Assembly (NCBI RefSeq): GCF_046630445.1
Contig: NC_092343.1
Location: 134,471,501 to 134,535,500 of the forward strand
Length of the DNA stretch: 64,000 nt
Source: Rutidosis leptorrhynchoides
Taxonomy: Eukaryota; Streptophyta; Magnoliopsida; Asterales; Asteraceae
Direction of reading: 5' to 3'
Shown: piece by piece, positions 1 to 14,085 of the stretch
Layout: every line of letters begins with the position of its first letter
How positions within the stretch are numbered: position 1 is the stretch's first letter
Notes under the pieces: model-generated
What the model was told of the DNA's origin: nothing
Seen by the model: only the letters and a program-made list of their open reading frames with translations
The model's database searches: none
Made by a program: the position numbers and the translations under genes

Positions 1-635
1 ATGTTCTCTTGTTACTTAGAAATTAAGAGAATATAGTTAGTGTCCTAAACAACCAAAAGTCAACAAACATGGGCCTAAACTAATAGTCAACATGCATTGG
101 CTACTCATGGGACCAAGGATTATGAGGTATGAGGTCATGGCCATGTGGCCTCGGGCTCGGGTCTCGGGCTCGTTTTGTGTAAAAGCTCTTTCGCGCGTGG
201 TTCGTTTCGAGTGCCATTAACCGTACCGAATCTCCGGAACGTTAACTAGTCGTTGAAACAAAATCACCGTGTTTAATTCATTAAGTAAATAATAAATTAA
301 ATTTCTTTCATAAGTTCAATAATTATTAAGAATAATTATTCTATCGTTTTTCTGAGTTCCGTTAACTGAAAAGTTTTCTAGGCGATTAACTTTAATCGTA
401 TCGTTTCTAGTTTAATTCGTCAACCGAATTAAGTTCGCTAATTAATATAACATATTAATTCAAGTAATCCACTAAGGATCAAGTACGCATTTAATTACTT
501 TAAATACGAAAAAGTTTCACGTAGCCACTGTTAACTATTCTGGAAAAAAAAATTGGCGTATGAAAATTGTATGATTTAACTAACGATCGTCAAGTATTTA
601 ACGGAAGTTTTAACGGAAAAACTCGGGTTGTTACA
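1..635 (-). repeat. Partial 3' LTR of element C
   Basis: This is the first 635 bp (in element orientation) of the LTR seen whole at 4646-7848. It starts, on the minus strand, with TGTAACAACCCGAG at 635. The bases just inside (636-650) form a weak purine-rich tract, AAGTGGGTAA on the minus strand, which is the likely PPT. Confidence 0.85.
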
Positions 636-1236
636 TTACCCACTTGTTATTGAAAATTTCGTCCCGAAATTTGGATGATGGCAGTTATTGATGAAAATAA
701 AATATTTTCGTATCATTAGAAATCCACGTTTCAACGTGAGCTTGAATTCTATAACTAAGTTTGCAAATAAAGTTTATACTTGGCTTGAATAGTTTGTCTT
801 TCCAGACGTAAGCCTTCATACATTCTTTTAATAAAAGAATTTGGTCATATACGAGTGTTTCGTCAAATAATATGATAAGATTAAATAATCTTTCGAGATC
901 TCTATACGGATGGACTTCTAAGGTCCGTTCGGTTTCGTAATGAATACGAGTTAAGTGTATAGAATTTCTTATCATCAAGAATATGAATGAAATGATTCGG
1001 TTACTTGTAAAAATACGACTGAATATGTCACTAACGGATGTATTGAAGTAATAGTTATCCGCCTTGACTTTTCGATGTAATCACTATTGAATCTCCTAAA
1101 TTTAAGGGATTTGAATATAATCGTTTGAAATATGTGAGATTTGGATCCGGTAATTAAGGAAATTAGAATCCTTTTCTTTTTGATTTAATACGATTATCTT
1201 AATCGGCTGACGCGTTGCTATGGTAAAAAGTTTGGA

Positions 1237-1243
1237 TATAAAT
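1237..1243 (+). promoter_or_regulatory. TATA box of the antisense ORF in element C
   Basis: TATAAAT lies 78 bp before the ATG of the 57-codon antisense ORF. The same heptamer lies upstream of the homologous ORF in A (32878-32884) and in B (42010-42004, minus). This suggests a promoter of the antisense unit independent of the LTR; the role is inferred. Confidence 0.45.
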
Positions 1244-1320
1244 TAATCATCTCTGCGTCTTTATTTTCTCAACCTCAATCTTCTTACTTTCAAAATTCTA
1301 TTTTCGAAAATTTTGTGAAG

Positions 1321-1494
1321 ATGCTTCATCCGCTCTTGATTTTCGTTACTATTTTGACTGTGTATACAGTCATTCTTCTTTTTAGTCTACCACCAGAAGA
1401 ATCTCTGTTCTTCTATAATGCTCTAGGGGTGACAGTATTTTTAATTCTACCACTCCTCTGTTTTTCAATACTTATTGATATAAATGGTTTATGA
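1321..1494 (+). CDS. Conserved 57-aa two-helix membrane ORF, antisense in element C
   Basis: The 57-codon ORF starts MLHPLLIF and ends LIDINGL. It has a hydrophobic stretch at residues 5-22, a polar loop with PPEES (24-28), and a second hydrophobic stretch at 34-53, so two membrane helices are likely. Homologues lie antisense near the 3' LTR of A (32948-33121) and B (41306-41133). All have exactly 57 codons and no gaps; by hand count C and A share 33 of 57 residues. A TATAAAT lies 78 bp upstream. It matches no gag, pol or env protein I know. Antisense extra ORFs near the 3' LTR are known in some plant gypsy lineages (for example Grande), but I cannot relate this sequence to them. Confidence 0.6.
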   Translation: MLHPLLIFVTILTVYTVILLFSLPPEESLFFYNALGVTVFLILPLLCFSILIDINGL

Positions 1495-1904
1495 TCTTCC
1501 ATGTTTGTTGTCTTTTATATTCTGACCTATTTTTCGAAGACTCATGCTTTTTATCCAAGAAGATCTTCAACTTGTTCTTCTATACATGGTCAAATAATAC
1601 GGATCAATGGCTGGTGATAATGCAGAAACATTCGCTGTTCATCGTCATAGTATCCGTTTTCACCTTGTTTTCTCTTCTCGACTTTAAATCAAGCAAGTAA
1701 TGGTCCAGAATTCGTAGGTATGGAGTTTCGAATGATCATAATATAAGGAAAGGTAATAGCACAATTTGATTTGTCAAATTACCAAAATATCCGAAAAAGA
1801 CCGAATCATCAAGAAATATATTTCCTTGATATGTTTAGAAGTTAAATAGAATGAAAGAGTTATGTAACATGGTTCATGATGATTGTAAGGTCTGTGAATC
1901 ATCA

Positions 1905-2195
1905 TCTTCCATTAGAAATTCAGCATGACTTCGGAGTAAGATATTCTCTAAAGATGTCATCGGATCCAGAATTACCTGGATTCTTTGAATATAGGGTTTG
2001 GTCCTTGTATTTGTCCTTGGTCTCCTTCATGGTTAGCTCAATCCGTTTTTCAGTTCCAAATCTGAGCCTTTTTCAATACGTTATTCTTTATCATCAAACT
2101 TTTGGCCATTAAGACCATCTATAGCTTTTGCTGCTTCGTCAGCATTCTCAAGGTTAATGAATCTGAATCGTTGGTTATCAATCCGAGATGGTTTC
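1905..2195 (-). pseudogene. Captured poly(A)-binding-protein-like fragment in element C
   Basis: Read on the minus strand from 2191, the frame gives RFRFINLENADEAAKAIDG followed by LNGQKFDDKE and a TAA at 2083-2081. In plant poly(A)-binding proteins the end of RRM3 reads like FGFVNFEN.DDAA.AVE.LNGKKFDDKEWYVGKAQ, so the match includes the RNP1-like core and the FDDKE motif. The stop replaces the expected Trp. Beyond it a weaker, frame-shifted match continues toward the RRM3-RRM4 linker (RIELTMKE, LYSKN). The same block, with a stop at the same codon, occurs in A and B. It is a captured host-gene piece in the sense strand, not a working PABP. Confidence 0.65.
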
Positions 2196-2557
2196 AAGAG
2201 ATTTTATTTTTAGATGATTAAACGCTGATTGTAATCGTTAACAGATCTAATGGTTGATGAATAGGCGTTGTTGATTTCAAAAGTAATGAATGATAATTTC
2301 GATGGTTTAATGTGATAATTCATCATAGAATACAAATGAATATAATTCATGAATGTAGTGATCTTTAGGAAGATAACACTTGCTAAAGCTTTACTTAGAT
2401 TCCGATACGTCAAAATCAGAATATGTAGTAGTTGTTCTTTAGTGAACGGATACACATATCTTGTGAGTGTAATTAGTATAGTTACTGATTATTGAATCAG
2501 AATTTGAAGAATGTATAATGTAACATATTAATGTGAGATATAAATATTTCTCGGATT

Positions 2558-2573
2558 TTACCTACCCGTTAAA
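2558..2573 (-). other. Internal copy of the polypurine-tract motif (element C)
   Basis: On the minus strand this reads TTTAACGGGTAGGTAA. It matches the tract directly before the 3' LTRs of A and B, but here lies in mid-element. Homologous internal copies are at 47819-47834 (A) and 39311-39325 (B). It could act as a central plus-strand priming site or be a relic of an older LTR boundary. Confidence 0.45.
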
Positions 2574-3332
2574 TATTTTTACAATTTACAGTTTGTACAA
2601 AAGAGTTTTTAATTACAATCTTTATGAAGATATATATTCGTATATATTCTTCAGATGTAATCATGGGTTTAATGAGTTAATATAATATTAAACTCATTTG
2701 ATTTACGGTTGAAGATAATCTACAAAACCTTAGAGATTTCATAATTGTCGCGAAATATTTCGCTAATGAAGTTATGAATCAATACTTCATCGTTCATTGT
2801 ATATTGATATACTTCGATATATGATATTGATGCTCGTGAAGTTCTTGTGAAATTTACAAGGCACGAATAATGTTTTCTAGAAAGTTTCGAGTACATCGAA
2901 AATAGAAGTGAAAATTCAAACATGTATTTGAATAATACACTTAGTTTATTATGAAATGGAGTTTATTGTGTTGAAGCAGTGATTAATGATTGTTAAGTCA
3001 TTAACGAAGGATGTACATCATAGCATATTAGTGATATGATTTAACCAAGTAGTACATACTAGTTAAGATTCACACGTAATAGTTTAGTACGAAAAGATTT
3101 ATTATTGTTCCAAACCATATATATATAAAGTATACATATATAATTATTTTTTTTTCAGGAAGAATGAGTCAATACATCTTAACTCACAATTACTAATATT
3201 CCTTGGTATCTATGGGGTGTATGATGTTGATATCCGAAGTACCGAGTGTGATGTTGAGGTGTGGGATGCGGATGTTGTTGTTGGTGAAGCTGATGATGTT
3301 GGTGGTGATGTTGATGGTACTGGTGGTGCTGG

Positions 3333-3734
3333 CTATGCTGCTGGTGCTGCTGATGCTCTTAGATTTCGCACCATATTCTCCAGAGCCACTACTCGAGCGC
3401 GAAGCTCGTTGACTTCTTCTACTATTCCGGGATGATTGGCGGTTCGGACAAGTGGATGAATAAGATCTAGAATTCTGGATATTAGATATTCGTGGCGGGA
3501 TATCCTGGAAATGAGGGTGAAAATGGTGTTCCGAATTGGTTCGCCAGTAAGTGCTTCAGGTTCTTCACCAAGAGGTGAATTCAGTTGGTGGAAGGGATCG
3601 CCTTCTTCTCGCCTCCATTGATTAAGTCGACTACGAACCCACCTCCAATTCATCCAGAAAAGATGATGGCTAATAGGTTCGTTCGTTCCGGTTACGCTTT
3701 CCATGGAGCTCGAGGAATCAGATGAGAAATCCAT
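3333..3734 (-). CDS. ORF1 of element C: coiled-coil gag-like protein, 133 aa
   Basis: The ORF opens with a Ser/Asp-rich leader (MDFSSDSSSSMESV). It continues with a Trp/His-rich core (HHLFWMNWRWVRSRLNQW, then GEEPEALTGEP) and ends in a heptad stretch (VNELRARVVALENMV) predicted to form a coiled coil, before an Ala-rich end. Homologues are at 48871-49308 (A, 145 aa) and 37708-38106 (B). The position after the PBS suggests a gag-like or RNA-packaging role, but there is no zinc knuckle or major capsid motif. After the stop, the +1 frame stays open and His/Gln-rich to about 3190 and is partly conserved in A and B, including a HPHPTPQHH motif shared with A. It may be a frameshifted tail or low-complexity sequence. 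Confidence 0.6.
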   Translation of the reverse strand: MDFSSDSSSSMESVTGTNEPISHHLFWMNWRWVRSRLNQWRREEGDPFHQLNSPLGEEPEALTGEPIRNTIFTLISRISRHEYLISRILDLIHPLVRTANHPGIVEEVNELRARVVALENMVRNLRASAAPAA

Positions 3735-4631
3735 ATTATGTGTTTGGAATAGGGTTTGATATGAATTGAGTGTTGGATGCTATGTTTGTCTCCTTGAATA
3801 TGTGTATATATAGCAAAAGATTTTCGTAATTTACGGAAGAAATTTAGGAAAAGTGTTAGACAAATTCTAGTGGGATAGATATGATAAGATATGATTTGTC
3901 TATACTCCAATAATGGCAGTATGATGTCGGTGGATCAAAAATGATAAGCATTGAGAAGTAGTGATCGGTCATGACTAGCAGTGAGAGGCGGCGTTGAGTA
4001 GTAGTAAGCAACGATAAATAGCAAGGAGTAGTGGTATAAGATGATGAGTATGTCCAGGCAGTGTCTTCGTAGTGCCAAGTAGAAATCAGGGGTGACGGAC
4101 AGTGTCGGGTAGTGACGAATTGTGACGTGATTACACGCTCCTTATAGGTTATAATAACAATTAAATCGTACGGTGTAATTTTCTACTCATATTTGAAATT
4201 AAACGATTTATGTTCTAAACGGTATTTATCCAAGTAACCTACTTGACTCGCTCCCAATTCCTTATTTTGCGATGTCGGAACTTCAATATGAGTTACCGTA
4301 ATGTAATCCCGGTCATTACATTACGCTATCTCACATTTCCATTCGACATAACTCCATAATTTCAAGATGGCGTAATCAACTTAATTTAGTTAAATCTCGC
4401 GTCACGTGTACGTATGTGATTTGTAGTATAACGTTTAGTTCAAGTCCATATCATATGGGTATAGGGTGTATATGTACGTGATGTAATGTGTAGCCCTACA
4501 TGTCGTATTGTGAAGCAAATAGTGCATGTATGGTGTATAAAAGTCATCCAAGACACACGACTATAGTCTAGAGTTCACTAATGCGCCCTACGGTTAGACA
4601 CACTAATGTATCCTAGTTCCCTATAACCAAA

Positions 4632-4643
4632 GCTCTGATACCA
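4632..4643 (-). other. Primer-binding site of element C
   Basis: The minus strand reads TGGTATCAGAGC, the standard plant retrotransposon PBS complementary to the 3' end of initiator tRNA-Met. It lies two bases inside the 5' LTR end (4646) and fixes the element as minus-strand. Confidence 0.85.
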
Positions 4644-4645
4644 AA

Positions 4646-7600
4646 TGTAACACCCCGTCAAAAATCCCTTTAACGGAATGTTAACTCTGGTCCCAGTGCT
4701 TGGCTTGACTTCTACGTAATAGCAATATTCTACAGCAGAAGCAATTAATACCTGAGAATAAAACACGCAAAATGGATCAACAATAATGTTGAGTGAATCT
4801 ACAAGTTTTAGGTAAACAATACAGTATGTTTAAGAAATACATTTCGAAAACGTTTATTAGTGGAAGACCTCCAAGGTTCAATGTTAAAAGTTTGTAGACA
4901 ACTTCGTGTCCCATTTCAAAAGTTTGTTGACATTACCATGTCAAGTTTCAATCATTTGTAGACAATACCATGTCAAGTTTCAAATATTCGTAGACAATAC
5001 CATGTCAAGTTTTATCTCATTTGTTCGTAAACCACAGTTTTAAATAACGTTGTATAGTATCTGAAAAATAGTTATCAGAAAATAGTTTAAGTTCCTTGAC
5101 CACGAGATTCTACAAGTACAACTCCAAGTTGCGAAACGTTTGCATAATCTATGAGCACCTGAATACTAGCAATGACCCGAGTATAGAATCCACTATACCC
5201 GTCTTTACCTCATAAAATGTTATACATTTGTTCAAATATATTATGTTCAAAGTAAATGCACCACAGTTAATATTGTAGGGTGAGGTTGTCAACCTAACGG
5301 ATCCGTCCATCTAAATTGTGCCTACACCGATGGTATTTAAAGTATTCAAGCTAGAGGCTTTTTGAACAAACTCAATATGCATATATAGTACTCATGTCAA
5401 TACAAAAGCATTTGATAATGTATGTATAACAGCGTGTATTCTCATCCCTGAAAAACATGTAAAAAGCGGGACTGTAGACTCACCTTTGAATAAAGCTCGG
5501 ATTGAAAAGTGGACAATTTACTTGTACGGTTTATAGCCGAGTAATGCAACCTAAGTATATGTATTTAGGTTGGTCAGTAAATATTTCTTAAACAAGTGTG
5601 GTTTCATAGTATAAGTTGTCTTATTGCTCGAATCGACGCGTTTCAAAGTAGAAGTCAACATACAGTCAACTAATTCATGCAAGTCAAACAAAGTCAACCG
5701 AAGTCAAACCGAAAGTCAAACTTGGTCAAAGTAGTCAACTAAAGTCAACATCAGTAGGTTCATGTCAAATGTTGGTCAACATATCAAACCTAAGTCAAAC
5801 AACACGTTTTAGATCATAATTGATCAATTTCACAATTTCAGTTTATCGTTGTGCACAAAGTTCATGTACATGTAGCAAACTTAGCATATTATCTCATAGT
5901 ACAAAATTCAAGTAAACATGGCAAAATCCATCATAAGTATACTCAAAATTGATTCCAAAAAGTCCAGCCAGGGTCTCATACGATAATTAAAAGTCAAGAA
6001 TCAGAAGGGGTACATTTGGGGTTCACCAAGTCAGTTTCTGACCGCGCACTGATTTGGTTTTAGCTATAACCGGAGTTAGGAACATGAAATAAATACAATA
6101 CCAGTGGCCATAGTTCACAAACAAGTTAAACTAACACATATCAAAAATCGAGCAATTTTGGTTTAGCCAATTTGTACAGTTTATTCATGCAAATTGAACA
6201 TTCAGTTTTTCAGCTCAAATCAGAATTTACATAAAGTATGGCCCTATTGTGCCCAATGCATAAGGTTTCAGAGATTGACATAAACTAACAATAAGTCACA
6301 TATCATGTTAAAATTCATATTCCAGAAGCTTACATGCTCATTCAATAAACACAATCCACAGAGTATAAAACAGTGAGCAATTTACAGATTCGATTCTAGT
6401 TTCGCTAGTCACATTTGCACGCGATTAGCCGAAGATATATATACAACTAGCCTATGATATCTACATGAAAGATGAAGTAATTTTTGTGTAGATTTCAAAT
6501 ATGCAAATATTTAATCACAGAAGCTAACAAATTTTATCATACAAGGTTGTTTTCATGCAAGTGCTGTATAAAACTACTTTTACACTAATTCAAGCATATC
6601 TCGGGTTTTACATAAGCAAATGACACGATATCCTAGTGTAAACTGAGTGTTTTTAAATTACCTATCCAATGGTATAAATTTCACAATCCAATTCGTGGTC
6701 TATCAAACCCAGATTTCTGATCAATCACAAAAACACAACGTTAATTTCAATTGGCCATAACTTGATCATCCGGAAATGAAATCAAGCGAATCCAAAGCCT
6801 AAAATCAATAGTTTTTTGCAAGGAATATAATTATAATATAATATCATACAATTGAAAAATTAAAATTACTGTACACATCAAATACAAATTCGGTGTTCGC
6901 ATAAAACAATTAAGACGAGCAATTTATCGCATCTAGTATTCATCAAACATCAAGACTTGAGCAATAGACAACCTAATCCATGAAACCTTAATAAAAATCT
7001 GATTTTAAAGATTAGAGTTTATGTGTTTATACATTTGATCACAAAATCGTTTATACAAACGCGTAGAGAAAGATGCAAGCAACAATATTGATCAAAGAAG
7101 CAAAAACAAGAGATCAAAACTTGATGGAGAATTGTAGGGATGAAGGTATGAGATTATTTGGTGTGTATGGGGCTGCAATCATGGAGCAAGAATGATAGGA
7201 AAAAGAATGGGACATGTTCTCTTGTTACTTAGAAATTAAGAGAATATAGTTAGTGTCCTAAACAACCAAAAGTCAACAAACATGGGCCTAAACTAATAGT
7301 CAACATGCATTGGCTACTCATGGGACCAAGGATGATGAGGTATGAGGTCATGGCCATGTGGCCTCGGGCTCGGGTCTCGGGCTCGTTTTGTGTAAAAGCT
7401 CGTTCGCGCGTGGTTCGTTTCGAGTGCCATTAACCGTACCGAATCTCCGGAACGTTAACTAGTCGTTGAAACAAAATCACCGTGTTTAATTCATTAAGTA
7501 AATAATAAATTAAATTTCTTTCATAAGTTCAATAATTATTAAGAATAATTATTCTATCATTTTTCTGAGTTCCGTTAACTGAAAAGTTTTCTAGGCGATT

Positions 7601-7848
7601 AACTTTAATCGTATCGTTTCTAGTTTAATTCGTCAACCGAATTAAGTTCACTAATTAATATAACATATTAATTCAAGTAATTCACTAAGGATCAAGTACG
7701 CATTTAATTACTTTAAATACGAAAAAGTTTCACGTAGCCACTGTTAACTATTCTGAAAAAAAAAATTGGCGTATGAAAATTGTATGATTTAACTAACGAT
7801 CGTCAAGTATTTAACGGAAGTTTTAACGGAAAAACTCGGGTTGTTACA
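4646..7848 (-). repeat. 5' LTR of element C (3203 bp)
   Basis: The boundaries are set by TG..CA ends (minus: TGTAACAACCCG at 7848, GTGTTACA at 4646), by the PBS just inside, and by the copy at 1-635. It is long for a plant LTR. It holds an imperfect ~35-bp repeat (4886-5024, core GTAGACAATACCATGTCAAG) and a dense cluster of GTCAA motifs (5651-5800). Confidence 0.85.
5651..5800 (-). promoter_or_regulatory. W-box-like cluster in the LTR of element C
   Basis: Twelve GTCAA motifs lie in 150 bp. On the element's sense strand eleven read TTGAC followed by C or T, the WRKY-binding W-box core. WRKY sites are known in stress-induced plant retrotransposon LTRs; activity here is inferred. Confidence 0.4.
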
Positions 7849-8028
7849 GACGAGTATATCGGATTCAAGTGCGTCTAATGTTACAATTGTGGCGTGAGAG
7901 GTCACAAGATTTGGGAATGTTCGGTGCCAAAGGGTGATGGCATGGTGTGCTTCAATTGCCAAAGAGAAGGACATCGCAAGTCAAAATATCCCGAGTTAGC
8001 GGGGACGGGTGTAACGAGAAGACGTTAA
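7849..8028 (+). pseudogene. Gag zinc-knuckle fragment of element D
   Basis: The frame from 7849 shows a CCHC knuckle, CYNCGVRGHKIWEC, then a second, CFNCQREGHRKSKY, whose last Cys is now Tyr. A TAA at 7876-7878 sits two codons after an upstream Cys, and the frame ends at 8026-8028. Knuckles of this kind bind RNA in the nucleocapsid part of gag. Element C is inserted immediately upstream, so the N-terminal part is not contiguous. It cannot make a full gag protein. Confidence 0.75.
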
Positions 8029-10161
8029 GGTACTTTTCGTTTTAATAAAAATGTCCTTTAATTATTTATTATGTGCCGATGAGTTCGGTTTGTTAAATGT
8101 CTTGTGTTGTGCATATTATTGTTATGGGTGACGTTCCTAATGGAATTACCCTACGGTGGTGTTTGGATTGATGGGTGACGGGCGTAAGACTTGGTGTAAC
8201 CAAGCATTCTTTAGTGTTTGGTAAATGTTTCTACCAAGCCATGGGAATGGGCTTTGGTGTTCGGTTGTTAAGCGCGTGTTCGCTTTCGTGTTGTGAATGG
8301 TGGAACCATGAGGTTCATCGGGTGGATGGAACCCGAGAGTTCAAGTGTTTGATCTCGATGTATGTTAGTGAGGGAGTCTACGTGACACGATGTTAGGTGC
8401 CTCTTTCATACCTACTAGCGTGGTATTCGACTCCGATGGTGTTGCGATCACATTGAACTTAGGGTACCAGTGAGAAACCCTTAGGTGCTTGAGTGACGGT
8501 GTGGAAATTACAAGTGATAGCAACCCGGTGATTTCTAGAGTGATACTTGTACGGTTTGGTAAGTATTTCGGTTGAAGTAGCGAAGGATAATCCGAAATCC
8601 TTCGATGCTGAAGGTTGGAGCAAGGTATCGTGATGTGTATATCGTGGGATACTATTATCTCCATGATGTGGTTATAGAACGGAGTTCTAAGTGGGGGAGT
8701 TTGTACTCTCGCACGAAGATGTTCTAGTGTGTTGATATTGGACGATACTCGTATAGATTTGAGGCTAGCATTGAGACCTACGTTGGTCGATTGTGGTAAA
8801 AGTACGGTTTGGAATAAATTGTACTTATGGTTTTGGATTTAAATTACCACCAAGGTGGTAATGTGGTGAATCTCGTTGGGAGATAAATGGAAGTGTTTGA
8901 CGAGCAAGGTGGGATTCCCGGTTAAGGGATGTGCATGTCGGATTCTCTTCTAGAGAATTATTGTTTTGTGCCTATGTGCGATATATGTGGTTCTTGCTCG
9001 ATTGTGATGGCGTTGAGTATGCCTTCGTATGATGTGTGCGTAAAGATTCCAAGAGAATGGAATGTTTCTAAGTATTTGTATATACTTGTTGTTTGAGGTG
9101 GATGGTTAGTGTATTCCATTAGGATTCACTATGGTGTAGCAGGGCGCGATGTTACACTACTCGTTGTGATCGAGGCCAAAAGAGCGTGTGTTGATGGTTA
9201 GTGTATTCCTTTAGGATTCACTATGGTGTAGCAGGGCGCGATGTTCCACTACTCGTTGATTGAGGCCAAAAGAACGTGTGTGATTGGTGAGTTACGGTCG
9301 TTGACTTGGTCCGCTAACTTCATCTTGGGAGTAGTGTTATATCGGCATGGTATAACGTTATCGGGAAATGCGAGTACCGGTAGGGAATGGGAGTACCATT
9401 CCTGTGTTGAGATTTGGGAAGTGAGTCTCATGTGGTGCGGATTCACAATGACACGTGTATATGCGGTCATTCTATTGGGATAGTGACTCTCGTGTAGTTC
9501 GGATTCACTAGGGCGCGTGTAGTTCAACTAATCTGATTGTTGTTGCGGTGGAGGTAGTGAGTCGCGTGTGGTGCGGATTCACTAAGGCGCGTGTAGTTTG
9601 GCCAACCTTCATGTGGATTTGGGAACCATTGGTTGATGGTTTGGTCGTGAGGACCATGTTGTGTGATTAGTGATGCAATAGCCGTGTTTGCGCACTACAG
9701 GGATGTTAAGTGGGAAGTGTTATCCGTAAGGATTCGCTTTTATTTCGGTCTTCATCGGTTTGGTTGTTGACCTTATTTTGGTATGTGGTTGTTACTAGCA
9801 ATGTACTTGGTATGGGTACACTAGGAGTTGATATCTCGGTTCGAGATTATATGAGTTTTCCCGATGTGAGGGATTAAGCAGGTTCTTGTGCTCGGATTTG
9901 TGGATTCGATAAATCGCGAGTGACAATTTAGTTGTAAAGGTGATTCATTGAGAAGAATTTCCTATAGGTGATCGTTATAGACTTCGGATGTTGTGTGTAT
10001 TGCATGCCTCGAAGTGCGTGCAAGTGTGTATTTAGTTAATGGATTAATATTTGGGTTAATGAGGAATGTGGTGGAAGTCGGAATGGAACGATTGTTGAGG
10101 ACTGTTGGGTGTAGTTCCGGATTGGTTAAGTGACGAGGATCACGAGGACGTGATCGAATTT
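8029..10161 (+). other. Non-coding interior of element D
   Basis: There is no ORF of note and no pol motif. It has a tandem duplication at 9101-9282 (two ~91-bp units with GGATTCACTATGGTGTAGCA) and three imperfect repeats at about 9419-9605 with the core GTGGTGCGGATTCACTAAGG. The latter repeat also occurs in the LTR at 11596-11790. Confidence 0.6.
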
Positions 10162-10175
10162 AAGTGGGGGAGAGT
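10162..10175 (+). other. Polypurine tract of element D
   Basis: AAGTGGGGGAGAGT lies directly before the LTR start TGTAACACCCCG. It primes plus-strand DNA synthesis in gypsy-type elements and fixes D as plus-strand. Confidence 0.8.
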
Positions 10176-12534
<2,359 letters not shown>

Positions 12535-13757
12535 CTAATCGGTATTTTGTTCTCGGTATTTTGTTACCGAGTAAAACTTATGATTATCCTTCATACCGAA
12601 TCAGAGTACTCGGTAATCAACAAAGTCGTCGGTATAGTGAAGAAAACTTATCGGTATATTGAATTCTTCTCTATACCTTAAAAAGTATCGGTATAATTCA
12701 ATCTTCTCGGTACTTAGACATACCGTTCTCGGTGGCTTAAAACTATTCTGTACCCTATTCTTGATTACCATTAATTGATGTTGTTTGCCTATTGAAGAAG
12801 AAGATCAAGATAGGAGGAAATATGGGGTTAAAAGAAGGTTCACAGTTTATTGGTCCAGTTTATTGAACTCTAATTATGGTTCATTTCCTAAGAGCACGAG
12901 GTGTACGTGTTCATTTTTCGGAGTCCATTTCAAGATCGAAAATGGACATAGAAATTGATTGAAGTGGGGTTTCATTCGATGTCCTTGGTTCAAAGTCTTG
13001 GTGAGAGAAAATATGACGTGGACCAATAAAAAATAAAATAATTAAAAAAACATAAAATCAGGTTTCACACCGTCGGTAGGCCGACGGCGGTATAGACGAC
13101 AACCAACGGCGGAAAGGTATCCAAAATTCCAGCGACGGTGATCGATTCTTTGAGCGTGACGGTGTGGATATTGTGTGCTCTGAATTTCTAGTTTGATGCT
13201 CGAAAAATACTTTCTTTTTCGCAGGGCCAGTCCTAACTATATTGATGCTCAGTGCGAGAAAAAAAAAATTATGCCCCATAAATTTTGCAATGAGCCAACT
13301 GACTAACTAAGCTATCTGTTTTATTTACGTTGTATATAAATTATTATATGGAAATGAATAAGATATGCAACAACAATAAACAACAACAAAACTCAATTTC
13401 ATACGTGTGATGAATTAGATATAACAACTTAAAAAAACAAACTTCAAATTAAAGTTAAAAATTAAACAATATGTTAATCTACATACTAAATGTTCAATTT
13501 TAAAGATAATACCAGTGGTATGTTTTATAATTTTTCTATGACAATGGTCTTAAATACACTCTAAAGTATTGTAAAATTTAATAAGCATTATTCAAAAATA
13601 ATACATAAATCGTATCTACAATGATTTAATACATAGAAAAATCCATAATTAAATTACTATAATTTTATTAAACTGGATTTGTATTCATTAAAAAAACATA
13701 CTCCGTAACTAATAAAAATACAATGAATGAGGCAATATTTATGAATCCTTCGGATTG
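12535..13757. other. Non-coding stretch with TCGGTA motif cluster
   Basis: No gene or known element is recognised. The first ~200 bp (12537-12740) hold about a dozen CGGTA or TACCG motifs in both orientations. The remainder is ordinary AT-rich sequence. Confidence 0.5.
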
Positions 13758-13773
13758 AAGTTTGACTCTTGTT

Positions 13774-13998
13774 GGTCGCGAAGCGTTGCAAAATGAAAAA
13801 GATCGAATGACACGTTTGGTTGCACGATCCAAGCTCTCTTTTATTATTGTAGATAAAATTTGTATCTATGTGTTGAAATTATATTAGGCGTAGGTTTCAA
13901 GTTCGGCATCTTTTCGCCTTGCGATGTGTTGTATATTGTACTTTTTTGCTTTTTGATCTCGAGTAATACAAATCTCTGCTTTTTAAAAGAAAAAAAAA
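13774..13998 (+). mobile_element. Short retroposon (5'-truncated LINE end or SINE) with poly(A)
   Basis: A ~225-bp segment ends in a poly(A) run (13987-14000). It is flanked by a 16-bp direct repeat with two mismatches (AAGTTTGACTCTTGTT at 13758-13773, AAGTTGGACTCTAGTT at 13999-14014). Tail and long TSD are the marks of LINE-driven insertion. No coding match was recognised, so I cannot tell a LINE 3' end from a SINE. Confidence 0.5.
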
Positions 13999-14085
13999 AA
14001 GTTGGACTCTAGTTAGAATTAGAATGATTATTATTAAAAATTAAATTTAAATTAAATTGCTAAGTAATAAGAAAAAAATAAAAAA

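Larger units (their letters stand above)
1..7848 (-). mobile_element. Non-autonomous LTR retrotransposon C (3' LTR cut by window edge)
   Basis: On the minus strand the 5' LTR is 7848-4646 (TGTAACAACCCG...CGGGGTGTTACA). It is followed by a tRNA-Met-type PBS, a 4.0-kb interior (4645-636) and the start of the 3' LTR (635 to the window edge). Bases 1-635 match 7214-7848 with the same length and only about seven differences, so the insertion is young. The interior has no recognisable protease, integrase, RT or RNase H. It has a coiled-coil ORF (3734-3333), a poly(A)-binding-protein-like fragment (about 2195-1905) and an opposite-strand membrane ORF (1321-1494). The right end abuts gag codons of element D, so C landed inside D. 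The left TSD is outside the window. Confidence 0.85.
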
